A stretch of DNA of 7,086 nucleotides from Alphaproteobacteria bacterium. GTDB lineage: Bacteria > Pseudomonadota > Alphaproteobacteria > Rhizobiales > Xanthobacteraceae. Within the stretch, counting starts at the first letter, position 1; each line of letters begins with the position of its first letter. Where the stretch lies: positions 1-7,086 of the forward strand of contig VAZS01000029.1 in NCBI GenBank assembly GCA_005884855.1. The letters run 5' to 3'. The notes beneath the pieces are model-generated. The model worked only from the letters and a program-made list of their open reading frames with translations, was not told where the DNA came from and did not search any database. The translations under genes were made by a program, and so were the position numbers. Positions 1 to 6,385 of the stretch are shown piece by piece.

Positions 1-216
1 GCAACCGCGCTGTCGATGCCGCTGACCGAGCGCCGTATGCGCTGGGAAGCGATGATGGACAAACTTCGCGCGAGCACGATCCATGGATGGTTCGCCGATT
101 TTGTCGAGGCTCTGCAGGGGACCTGGAGCGGCAAATCGGCGCCAGAACCTCACGAGCCTGAGCAGCCGACCCTATGGTCGCTGCGATCGGTGAATTCCAG
201 TTCCCGGCATCATTAA
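1..216 (+). CDS. otsA: Trehalose-6-phosphate synthase, C-terminal end (partial)
   Basis: This is the last 71 codons of a gene that begins before the window; reading frame 1 is open from base 1 and stops at TAA 214-216. OtsA (glycosyltransferase family 20) transfers glucose from a nucleotide sugar to glucose-6-phosphate in the cytoplasm, the first step of trehalose synthesis for osmotic and desiccation protection. The visible part contains the family's typical ending: a segment reading SMPLTERRMRW, then MMDKLR, then WFADFVEALQG, matching the last helices of the GT20 domain where an 'ALxMPLxER..RW..MM..LR' pattern is usual. The roughly 30 residues after this are a polar, proline-rich tail that I would expect to vary among species. 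No catalytic residues fall inside the window, so the call rests on the C-terminal pattern only. The next gene downstream is a tRNA, so otsA is probably the end of its transcription unit. Confidence 0.8.
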   Translation, partial: ATALSMPLTERRMRWEAMMDKLRASTIHGWFADFVEALQGTWSGKSAPEPHEPEQPTLWSLRSVNSSSRHH

Positions 217-428
217 CGCGTAGTCTGCCGATCGGACGGCCAGCCCTCGTTCGCCCGCATCCCAACGCAACACTCGACTTAGGTTCAACCTCTTCGGTCC
301 AAGCCGGCGCTTGAGCTGGAGGGTCCCAATGGGGAATCCTCTGCGAAGTCAGCAGCTTGGGGAAATTGCTGCCGTTCCGGCCGGACTCGCTTGCAAAAAT
401 CGTGTGCGCCCTTCAAGAGAGGGCATCC

Positions 429-518
429 GGAGAGATGGCCGAGTGGCTTAAGGCGCACGCTTGGAAAGCGTGTGTGCGGGAAACTGTACCGTGGGTTCGA
501 ATCCCACTCTCTCCGCCA
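429..518 (+). tRNA. tRNA-Ser, anticodon GGA
   Basis: This is a complete class II tRNA of 90 bases including the encoded CCA (516-518). The acceptor stem GGAGAGA (429-435) pairs with TCTCTCC (508-514), and G515 is the discriminator base, as usual for tRNA-Ser. The D stem is GCC/GGC. The anticodon stem CACGC (456-460) pairs with GCGTG (468-472) around the loop TTGGAAA, giving anticodon GGA at 463-465, which reads UCC and UCU. The long variable arm (473-490) forms a six-pair stem with a GAAA loop, the hallmark of serine tRNAs. The T stem GTGGG/CCCAC (491-495, 503-507) encloses TTCGAAT. No clear promoter is visible upstream; TTGCAA at 391-396 is the only weak -35-like candidate, with no good -10 partner. 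Confidence 0.98.
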
Positions 519-594
519 CCTACAAATGATATCGGTTTATTCGGAATTCAGATGGTGGCCCCTGGCTCGGCCTCGGACGCGACGAATCGAAAAG

Positions 595-637
595 GCCCGT
601 TTTCCGGGCACTTCGAGACTGTTCCCGGCCCCGGGAA
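595..637 (+). terminator. Two hairpins downstream of tRNA-Ser, possible terminator
   Basis: GCCCG (595-599) pairs with CGGGC (605-609) around TTTTC, and TTCCCG (622-627) pairs perfectly with CGGGAA (632-637) around GCCC. The second stem is followed only by ATTTG, not by a proper T-run. They lie 80-120 bases after the tRNA 3' end, where transcription of the tRNA should stop, but the missing T-run makes intrinsic termination uncertain. Confidence 0.3.
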
Positions 638-864
638 ATTTGAGTCTTCAGTTCTACATTTCATGCGGTCGCCTCAGACTGATTCAACTGGTTGGGCGCC
701 TTGGACGGATCGCTATGAAAATCGCGGGTCTGGCTCAATCGAAATGGAGATCATCATGTCGAGTGAACCAAGCGTCCTCGACCGCCGTTGATTGCACGGT
801 CGGCCTCGCGCCATGTCGCGTAAATGCCGTCATTTGCCGACATCGGTAACCCAGCTATGATTGG

Positions 865-882
865 CATGCGGGACATGCGGGA
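865..882 (+). repeat. Perfect 9-bp tandem repeat
   Basis: CATGCGGGA occurs twice head to tail (865-873 and 874-882), 17 bases before the Shine-Dalgarno sequence of the downstream methyltransferase. In the small frame 824-913 it would encode MRDMRD. Its position upstream of a start site would suit a direct-repeat protein-binding site, but two copies can also arise by chance or slippage. Confidence 0.5.
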
Positions 883-909
883 TCTCATCACTTTGCTTGG
901 AGCGATTCG

Positions 910-1629
910 TTGAGCGATGGCTGGGATAAGTCCGCCGCCGCATGGATCAGTGCCATGGGCGACCGGGGCGACTTTGCGCGCGAGCACATTCTTGATCCTG
1001 TAATGATGGAGCGAGCAACGGCGCGAAATTTCGAGAGCGCCCTTGATGTTGGCTGCGGTGAGGGACGCTTCTGCCGCTTACTGCGGGCTAACCACATCCC
1101 TGTCGTTGGAATCGACCCAACTGAGGCATTGCTGGCGCACGCACGAGTACTCGATCCAATCGGCCAATACCAAATCGCAAGAGCAGAGAATCTGCCTTTT
1201 GCCGCCGCCAGCTTTGACCTCGTTGTCAGCTATTTGACCCTCATTGATATTCCGGATTTTCGGTCAGGACTAAGGGAGATGGTGCGGGTCTTGAAACCGG
1301 GCGGAACCCTTTTGATCGCAAACATCAATAGCTTCATTACTTCTTGTCCAAACGGATGGATCAAGGATCAGGACGGACGCAATATCCATTATCCCCTCGA
1401 TAGATATTCGGAAGAGTTTCCCGAGTGGATACAGTGGTCGGGCATCCGTATCGTGAACTGGCATCGCCCCTTTGCTGCGTATATGAAAGAGCTGTTGGGA
1501 CACGGGCTAAGGTTGACCTTTTTCGACGAGCCTCAACCACGTTCAGGCGATGCTGAACGGCAGGCACTATTCCGGAGCGCCCCGTGGTTTATGGTGATGG
1601 AATGGCGGCGCCTGGCGTTGTCCGCATAG
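910..1629 (+). CDS. Class I SAM-dependent methyltransferase
   Basis: The 239-residue product is a cytoplasmic methyltransferase of the Methyltransf_11 type, with a Rossmann-like domain that transfers the methyl group of S-adenosylmethionine. The glycine-rich motif I, DVGCGEG, is at residues 46-52. The acidic residue closing strand 2, which usually binds the ribose hydroxyls, is D69 in VVGIDP. AENLPF (92-97) fits motif II, FDLVVSYLTLIDIPD (102-116) is motif III, and VLKPGGTLLIANI (127-139) is the usual strand-5 signature. Residues 140-239 form a tryptophan- and proline-rich C-terminal part with WHRPFAAYMKELLGHGLRL at 184-202, a pattern seen in small-molecule methyltransferases; the substrate cannot be inferred. 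The start is TTG, because GGAG (899-902) sits seven bases before it, the frame is closed at 847-849, and no ATG or GTG lies between. The next in-frame ATG (955) would cut off the N-terminal helix. The gene appears to stand alone. Confidence 0.88.
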   Translation: MSDGWDKSAAAWISAMGDRGDFAREHILDPVMMERATARNFESALDVGCGEGRFCRLLRANHIPVVGIDPTEALLAHARVLDPIGQYQIARAENLPFAAASFDLVVSYLTLIDIPDFRSGLREMVRVLKPGGTLLIANINSFITSCPNGWIKDQDGRNIHYPLDRYSEEFPEWIQWSGIRIVNWHRPFAAYMKELLGHGLRLTFFDEPQPRSGDAERQALFRSAPWFMVMEWRRLALSA

Positions 1630-1830
1630 GGTGACACGCCGACTTGAGGGCGTCGCTATGGAATGTCCGTTCAACCTGTCCAGCCCGCTTCGCCCGTTGG
1701 CCCTCACGCTGAACCACGGCGCTGTCTTCTGCACATGCGCTGCAACGGTTTAGGCGGTCTCTCGCTCCCTCCGCGATCGATGCAAGCGCGCTCTCGTTGG
1801 CGGGCCTGGTACTTTGCTACCTCGCAGCTC

Positions 1831-1860
1831 TTGCGGATCAATTTCAAAGACCCGTATGAT
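1831..1860 (+). promoter_or_regulatory. Candidate sigma-70-type promoter for the serine protease gene
   Basis: TTGCGG (1831-1836) and TATGAT (1855-1860) are separated by 18 bases; the -10 matches the consensus at five of six positions. Transcription would begin near 1867, leaving about 19 bases before the ATG at 1886. The Shine-Dalgarno region of that gene is weak (only GGG and AGAG nearby), so the -10 box is the better evidence. Confidence 0.4.
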
Positions 1861-1885
1861 GGATGTTTACTGTGGGTAGCCAGAG

Positions 1886-2926
1886 ATGAAAACCGCAATC
1901 AACGCGATAACCGCGACACTCTGCCTGGCTTTGGCATCTACAGCGTCTAACGCTCGCGGTCCTTATGGTTCCATCAATGTTGGCAACTGGCACGGGGGTG
2001 CCTACACCAATGATAAAAACGGTTCTTTCTCTCATTGCGCAGCGGGCGCCACTTATCAAAGCGGCATCTATTTCGTCGTTTCCGTAGGCGAGGACTATAG
2101 CTGGAGATTGGGTTTCGCCCACGAGAACTGGCAGCTGACGGCGGGCCAGGCCTTTGCACTCGCTCTCACATTCGACGGTCAGCCGGCCATTAACGTGCAA
2201 GTGCCGATCGGCTCGCACCTTGTGAAATCGGCTTCCGCTCCACCAAAGCCCAGTAAAACCGTCAAACAAACCGGCACTGGTTTCGTGATTAGCGCTAACG
2301 GGCACGTCGTGACCAATCAGCACGTCATCGAGGGTTGCGTTGGCGATATTCAGGGCAACTTGAGTGGCGAGTCACCAGTCAAGTTGCGAGTAGTATCAAG
2401 TGACGAGACCAACGATCTTGCTTTGCTTCAGGCCCGGACCTCTTTCAAGGAGATCGCCAGTATTCGATCCAAGCCGATCCACCCCGGCGACAGCGTCGTC
2501 GCGATTGGATATCCGTTCCATGGACTGCTGACCTCGGACTTCACGGTAACCACCGGAGTCGTGAATTCACTGAGCGGCGTCTTAAACGACACCCGGTTTT
2601 TGCAGATCAGCGCACCCGTTCAACCGGGCAACAGCGGTGGGCCGTTGCTGGACTCCAATGGTGAGGTCGTCGGAATGGTTGCCGCGAAGCTGAATGCATT
2701 GAAATTTGTCAAAGCGACCGGCGACATGCCGGAGAACATCAACTTCGCGATTAAAACCGGGGCGCTGCGAGACTTTCTGGATAATAGCGTCGTGGCCTAC
2801 CAAACGGTTGAGGCCAAAAGCGAACTGAAGACGTCAGACATAGCCCGAAATGCAAGGTCGTTTACGCTCCTGATCGCTTGCATGGCGACAGAACAGAGCA
2901 CGACCGCGAAAAAATCAGACAACTAA
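1886..2926 (+). CDS. Exported trypsin-like serine protease (S1C/HtrA-type, no PDZ domain)
   Basis: The 346-residue product is a secreted chymotrypsin-fold protease related to the DegP/HtrA group. Residues 1-23 are a Sec signal peptide: K2, a hydrophobic stretch, then A-S-N-A before the expected cut after A23, so it should act in the periplasm or outside. Residues 24-112 form a separate domain rich in Gly, Trp and aromatic residues (NVGNWHGGAY, YSWRLGFAHENWQL) that I cannot name. A short linker of Pro, Lys and Ser (about 115-128) leads to the protease domain. The catalytic triad is complete: H146 in TNQHVI, D177 in NDLALL and S250 in QPGNSGGPLLD. No PDZ domain follows; the protein ends with a short helix-like tail (316-346). 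C51, C151 and C332 could form disulfides after export. HtrA proteins usually degrade misfolded envelope proteins, but without PDZ domains that role is not assured. The ATG at 1886 is chosen because it begins the signal peptide and upstream ATGs run into stops. Confidence 0.92.
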   Translation: MKTAINAITATLCLALASTASNARGPYGSINVGNWHGGAYTNDKNGSFSHCAAGATYQSGIYFVVSVGEDYSWRLGFAHENWQLTAGQAFALALTFDGQPAINVQVPIGSHLVKSASAPPKPSKTVKQTGTGFVISANGHVVTNQHVIEGCVGDIQGNLSGESPVKLRVVSSDETNDLALLQARTSFKEIASIRSKPIHPGDSVVAIGYPFHGLLTSDFTVTTGVVNSLSGVLNDTRFLQISAPVQPGNSGGPLLDSNGEVVGMVAAKLNALKFVKATGDMPENINFAIKTGALRDFLDNSVVAYQTVEAKSELKTSDIARNARSFTLLIACMATEQSTTAKKSDN

Positions 2927-3074
2927 CGCAGCACTATCCGCCGTCATGAGCCGCATGCCCTATTTCTGCCGCCGCCGATCTTGAAAACCAGATGTAAGCT
3001 AACCCCCGAGTCATCGGACCCGTAAAACGGCCATCTGTACGCGCTGACAGGTGGCGGATGAGGAAGCAAGTTCC

Positions 3075-4166
3075 ATGGCTCAGTCTTCCCTCGCGCCCAA
3101 GACGCCGGATGTTGCGGAAATCATCAGCTTTTTGCGCCGATTCGCGGACCTGATGTCGAATGGCTATAACGCCAGTTATCTGCACCAGGCCTCCAATCTC
3201 CTGGAAACCTTGGCCGCCCGCGCGATCACAGCCTCCGGTGAAGAAGATCTCTGGCGATACAAGCTGGAGAGCCTGACCCGCCATTCCGATGCACTGCAAG
3301 CCGAATGCGAGGCGTTGAAAGATGACATAGAAGGGCACCTGGATATCACCTCCTCGGTGCTGGCCGAAAGGGATGCGCTTGCAGCGACGCTGCAGGCGAG
3401 AGAAGCAGAAATCGCCGAGCTCCGCGTTAGCTTGAGCAGCGAACGCGATCAACGAGCGGCGAAATCGGCGACGCACGAAGAGGCCCTCGTCGGGCTTCGC
3501 GGGACGTTCGATCAGAAGCTTGTAGCGCTTCAGATGAGTCTGGGCGCACGGGGGGAAGAATGCGACCAGCTTCGCAGCGATCTGGAACGCGAGCGCGGGG
3601 ATAGCGCGGAAAAACTGGGCGCGAGCGAAGCGGAGTCATATAGGCTGCGTGTGGCCTTTGATCGCGAACGCAGCGAACTGCAAGCCGAGTTGAGGGCGCG
3701 TGGCGATGAGGTTGCCGTGTTCCGTATGGCTTCCGAGCGCGAGATAGACGCGCTCCAGGAGAAGATCGTCGCGCTTGAAGTTGGACGAGCCACGCTTCGC
3801 TCGGCATTCGAGCAGATGAATTATTTCAGAAATCGAATAATCGAAAATCCAACAGCCGAAGCCGCTGCTGCTGGAACATCTGCAACGAACTTCGATCCGC
3901 TCCCAGCGGATGGGCGCGGTCGGGAATCTGCGGCTGCAGAAAACAACGCCATCGTGCCCAAAACTACTTTGCGCCAGGCGCGCGCTCAATTTGAATATCT
4001 TGCCAGGGAATTCATGCCGCTCGGAGATATCGCTTCGCAGGTGATGTGCGAGTTGGGAGCATATACCATGGAGCTGGCTTTGGTTGCTGGCCAGCCAACA
4101 GACCAATTGCCAGTAGGTGAGGTCGCACGGAGCATTCTTGCTCCCGTTTGCTCAGATCAGGGCTAA
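3075..4166 (+). CDS. Hypothetical cytoplasmic coiled-coil protein with six 25-residue repeats
   Basis: I do not recognise a named family. The 363-residue product has no signal peptide or membrane segment. Residues 12-52 look like a folded helical module (DVAEIISFLRRFADLM, then ASYLHQASNLLETLAARA). Residues 60-257 are a continuous charged helix rich in Glu, Arg, Ala and Leu, containing six tandem 25-residue units at 93-242. An Ala/Pro/Gly-rich linker (about 260-296) leads to a C-terminal segment (297-363) with hydrophobic helices (QFEYLAREFMPLGDIASQV, then YTMELALVAGQ). The layout of two small domains joined by a rod suggests a scaffold or dimerising protein; that is inference. The start is taken as ATG 3075 because AGGA (3061-3064) lies ten bases upstream; an in-frame GTG at 3051 would add eight residues but has a poorer ribosome binding site. 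The gene lies 148 bases after the protease and 186 before mtnP, so it is probably transcribed separately from both. Confidence 0.8.
   Translation: MAQSSLAPKTPDVAEIISFLRRFADLMSNGYNASYLHQASNLLETLAARAITASGEEDLWRYKLESLTRHSDALQAECEALKDDIEGHLDITSSVLAERDALAATLQAREAEIAELRVSLSSERDQRAAKSATHEEALVGLRGTFDQKLVALQMSLGARGEECDQLRSDLERERGDSAEKLGASEAESYRLRVAFDRERSELQAELRARGDEVAVFRMASEREIDALQEKIVALEVGRATLRSAFEQMNYFRNRIIENPTAEAAAAGTSATNFDPLPADGRGRESAAAENNAIVPKTTLRQARAQFEYLAREFMPLGDIASQVMCELGAYTMELALVAGQPTDQLPVGEVARSILAPVCSDQG
3351..3800 (+). repeat. Six diverged 75-bp (25-codon) tandem units inside the coiled-coil gene
   Basis: The units are residues 93-117, 118-142, 143-167, 168-192, 193-217 and 218-242 of the 363-residue protein, each exactly 25 residues with no gaps. 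Five end in Leu-Arg and one in Phe-Arg. Position 16 is Ala in five of six. Positions 5-7 often read RER or SER/AER-like. Hydrophobic residues recur at positions 3, 10, 14, 21 and 24. A partial seventh unit (SAFEQ onward) starts at residue 243. The DNA has diverged too far for long exact matches, so the duplication is old and kept at protein level. Confidence 0.75.
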
Positions 4167-4253
4167 TCGCTTTCGGGCCAGCGCGCCTACACCCAGCGCA
4201 GCGCGGGTTGCCCGCAATTCGGGCTCGCTGCTGCGCAGAGCCGGCCAGCCTTC

Positions 4254-4282
4254 TTGTTCCTTGCATGCTCGACCATTAGGAT
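4254..4282 (+). promoter_or_regulatory. Candidate promoter of the mtnP-mtnA-aldolase cluster
   Basis: TTGTTC (4254-4259) and TAGGAT (4277-4282) are spaced by 17 bases, a reasonable fit to a housekeeping promoter in the -10 (four of six) and a weak fit in the -35. Transcription from about 4289 would give a leader of some 60 bases before mtnP. No other promoter-like pair in 4167-4352 looked better to me. Confidence 0.3.
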
Positions 4283-4284
4283 GG

Positions 4285-4341
4285 CCGCGAATTAGTTGCC
4301 GCGGTTCGCTGGCATGCTGGTTAGTGCTGCCAACGAGCGAA
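4285..4341 (+). promoter_or_regulatory. Leader hairpins directly upstream of the mtnP ribosome binding site
   Basis: CCGCG (4285-4289) can pair with CGCGG (4300-4304). Right after it, TTCGCT (4305-4310) pairs with AGCGAA (4336-4341) and GGCA (4311-4314) with TGCC (4328-4331), leaving a four-base bulge AACG (4332-4335) and a 13-base loop. The second stem ends three bases before the GGAG of the ribosome binding site (4344-4347). I do not recognise a SAM or SAH riboswitch in it. Confidence 0.3.
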
Positions 4342-4352
4342 GTGGAGAGGGT

Positions 4353-5228
4353 ATGACGAACGCGGTGCTTGGCATAATCGGCGGATCCGGCGTCTACGAC
4401 CTGCCCGAGCTCGAGAACGTGCACGAGGAGGCAATTTCAAGCCCTTGGGGCGAGCCTTCCGCGAACGTCAGGCACGGCACCATCGCCGGCCTGCCGATCG
4501 TGTTCCTGCCTCGCCACGACCGCGGTCATCGGCTGTCGCCGTCCGATATTAATTACCGCGCCAACATCGATGTGCTGAAACGTGCCGGGGTAACCGACCT
4601 TATCTCGTTATCGGCCTGCGGCTCGTTCAAGCAGGAACTTCCGCCCGGTAGCTTCGTGCTGGTCGACCAGTTTATCGACCGCACCCACAAGCGCGAAAGC
4701 TCGTTCTTCGGCAAGGGCTGCGTCGCCCATGTATCGATGGCACATCCGGTGTCGCCGAGGCTGCGCATCCACCTTGCCGCAGCCGCCGACGCCGAGGGTA
4801 TCGCGATTACGCGCGGCGGCACCTATGTCTGCATGGAGGGCCCGCAATTCTCAAGCTACGCCGAAAGCATGACCTATAAAACTCTCGGCTATTCGGTGAT
4901 CGGCATGACCAATATGCCGGAGGCCAAGCTCGCGCGCGAGGCTGAGATCTGCTACGCGAGCGTGGCCATGGTAACCGACTTCGATTGCTGGCACCCCGAC
5001 CATGATGCGGTGACAGTGCAGGACATCATTCGGGTCCTGGCGACGAACGCAGACAAGGCCAAGGGCCTGGTTGCGCGTCTGGCAAAGGATTTCCCGAGGG
5101 AGCACGAGCCGTGTCCGATCGGCTCGGACCGTGCGCTCGACACCGCACTGATTACTGCGCCTGAAGCGCGCGATCCGGCGCTTCTCAGAAAGCTGGATGC
5201 CGTTGCGGGACGGGTTCTGCGATCGTGA
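4353..5228 (+). CDS. mtnP: S-methyl-5'-thioadenosine phosphorylase
   Basis: The 291-residue cytoplasmic enzyme splits 5'-methylthioadenosine with phosphate into adenine and 5-methylthioribose-1-phosphate, clearing the by-product of polyamine and homoserine-lactone synthesis; family members may also accept 5'-deoxyadenosine. The phosphate-binding GGSG is at 10-13, PRHDRGH at 53-59 and NYRANI at 67-72. SACGSF (87-92), VDQFIDRT (104-111) and MEGPQFSS (161-168) follow in the normal order of the MTAP/PNP family. T208-D209-F210-D211-C212-W213 carries the two aspartates that select 6-aminopurines and so separates MTAP from inosine/guanosine phosphorylases. The start is ATG 4353, with GGAGAGG (4344-4350) just upstream; an in-frame TTG at 4296 lies in the leader hairpins and is unlikely. 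Its stop is 25 bases before the mtnA start, so the two are very probably co-transcribed. Confidence 0.96.
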   Translation: MTNAVLGIIGGSGVYDLPELENVHEEAISSPWGEPSANVRHGTIAGLPIVFLPRHDRGHRLSPSDINYRANIDVLKRAGVTDLISLSACGSFKQELPPGSFVLVDQFIDRTHKRESSFFGKGCVAHVSMAHPVSPRLRIHLAAAADAEGIAITRGGTYVCMEGPQFSSYAESMTYKTLGYSVIGMTNMPEAKLAREAEICYASVAMVTDFDCWHPDHDAVTVQDIIRVLATNADKAKGLVARLAKDFPREHEPCPIGSDRALDTALITAPEARDPALLRKLDAVAGRVLRS

Positions 5229-5253
5229 AGAATATGTTCTCGATGAGTTCGTC

Positions 5254-6366
5254 ATGAAGGTCCAAGGCAAACACATCCGAAGTATCTGGCTCGAACCCGA
5301 CGGCTGGTCGATCAGTGCGATCGACCAAAGACGGCTACCACACCATTTTGCGGTGGAGCGGCTGACGAGCTGCGATGCTGCCGCGGAGGCGATCCGTTCA
5401 ATGGTGGTGCGTGGCGCGCCATTGATAGGCGCGACTGCAGCTTACGGAATGGCGCTGGCGATGCGGGCGGACAGCTCCGATGCCGCGCTCGAGGACGCTT
5501 ACCGGACGCTAATGGCGACGAGGCCGACAGCGATAAATCTGAAATGGGCTCTCGACGAGATGCGATCGATGCTGCGGCCGTTGTCATCGTCTGATCGAGC
5601 TGTGGCCGCCTATTCTCGCGCGGCCGAGATTGCCGAAGAAGACATCGTCATCAACAAGGGCATTGCCCGGCACGGAGTCGCGGTGATCGAGGCAATCGCG
5701 GCGAAAAAGAAGCAGGGCGAACCCGTCAACGTGCTGACCCATTGCAATGCCGGCTGGCTGGCAACGGTCGACTGGGGTACCGCGACGGCCCCGATCTATC
5801 TGGCGCATGACCGCGGCCACCACCCCATCCATGTCTGGGTCGACGAAACCCGGCCGCGCAATCAAGGTGCATCGCTCACCGCCTGGGAGCTTGGACATCA
5901 CGGCGTGCCGCACACGGTCATCCCCGATAACACCGGCGGCCATCTCATGCAGCACGGGCTGGTCGATCTCGTGATTGTCGGCACCGACAGGGTGACCGCC
6001 AACGGCGACGTCTGTAACAAGATCGGCACTTATCTTAAGGCGCTGGCGGCGCGCGACAATGGCGTGCCGTTCTATGTGGCGCTGCCTTCACCGACGATCG
6101 ATTTCAGCGTTGGTGACGGCATCATGCAAATCCCGATCGAGCAACGCGCTGCCGACGAGGTCGCGACCATTACCGGACGAACCGCGGATGGACGGATTGA
6201 AACCGTGCGGATCGTGCCGGAGGGTTCGCCGGTCGCTAATTACGGCTTCGATGTCACGCCCGCGCGACTGGTGACCGGCTTGATCACCGAACGTGGCGTG
6301 CTTCGTGCCGATCGCGCAGTGCTATCAGCCGCGTTCCCTGATCGGATCGCGACGGCGGCCGAATGA
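5254..6366 (+). CDS. mtnA: S-methyl-5-thioribose-1-phosphate isomerase
   Basis: The 370-residue cytoplasmic enzyme converts the aldose 5-methylthioribose-1-phosphate made by MtnP into the ketose 5-methylthioribulose-1-phosphate. It belongs to the eIF2B-alpha-like MtnA family, and its length is normal. RGAP (53-56) followed by IGATAAYG is the substrate-phosphate region. The catalytic cysteine is C164 in THCNAG and the catalytic aspartate is D245 in [17 protein letters not shown] (255-260) and PSPTIDF (278-284) are also family signatures. The ATG at 5254 is chosen because the protein then begins [12 protein letters not shown], the usual start in related bacteria; an in-frame ATG at 5197 would add 19 residues encoded inside the mtnP 3' end and without family resemblance. 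The ribosome binding site before 5254 is poor (GATGAG, 5242-5247), so translation may depend on coupling to mtnP. Confidence 0.97.
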   Translation: MKVQGKHIRSIWLEPDGWSISAIDQRRLPHHFAVERLTSCDAAAEAIRSMVVRGAPLIGATAAYGMALAMRADSSDAALEDAYRTLMATRPTAINLKWALDEMRSMLRPLSSSDRAVAAYSRAAEIAEEDIVINKGIARHGVAVIEAIAAKKKQGEPVNVLTHCNAGWLATVDWGTATAPIYLAHDRGHHPIHVWVDETRPRNQGASLTAWELGHHGVPHTVIPDNTGGHLMQHGLVDLVIVGTDRVTANGDVCNKIGTYLKALAARDNGVPFYVALPSPTIDFSVGDGIMQIPIEQRAADEVATITGRTADGRIETVRIVPEGSPVANYGFDVTPARLVTGLITERGVLRADRAVLSAAFPDRIATAAE

Positions 6367-6385
6367 GGACGAAAGAAGAAAGCTG

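Larger units (their letters stand above)
519..909. other. Gene-poor stretch between tRNA-Ser and the methyltransferase gene
   Basis: I see no convincing protein gene in these 391 bases. Long open frames that cross the tRNA give low-complexity, family-less translations and are rejected. What it does hold is two hairpins at 595-637, a tiny frame at 756-791 (11 codons, preceded by GGAG at 745-748), another at 824-913 (29 codons) that ends on the TTG start of the next gene, and a 9-bp tandem repeat at 865-882. These could be leader elements of the methyltransferase gene or decayed gene remnants; the sequence alone does not decide. Confidence 0.5.

Noticed and set aside
281..291. Short palindrome AGGTT-C-AACCT between otsA and the tRNA
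   Set aside because: Five-base arms are expected by chance and nothing nearby suggests an operator.
357..849. Two overlapping open frames (357-791 and 391-849) across the tRNA gene
   Set aside because: Both read straight through the complete tRNA-Ser, and their translations resemble no family, so they are chance frames.
1773..1860. Protein-like stretch (SLAGLVLCYLAALADQF) in another frame ending at TGA 1858-1860
   Set aside because: It has no start codon with a ribosome binding site, and one hydrophobic stretch is not enough to call a gene remnant. It also covers the better supported promoter.
1663..1950. Open frame of 95 codons before and overlapping the protease start
   Set aside because: The translation has no recognisable domain, it overlaps the signal peptide of the protease in another frame, and it has no good ribosome binding site.
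2934..4106. Long minus-strand frames opposite the coiled-coil gene
   Set aside because: They are the antisense of a GC-rich, Glu/Arg/Ala-rich gene and give Arg/Ser-rich translations without family features. The + strand frame shows clear protein-level periodicity.
4203..4242. Hairpins GCGGG-TTG-CCCGC and GGCTC...GAGCC after the coiled-coil gene
   Set aside because: They could help end transcription, but the stems are short and no T-run follows, so I do not call a terminator.
4283..4352. SAM-type riboswitch before mtnP
   Set aside because: The context suggested one, but the leader lacks the conserved bases I know from SAM-II and SAH riboswitches.
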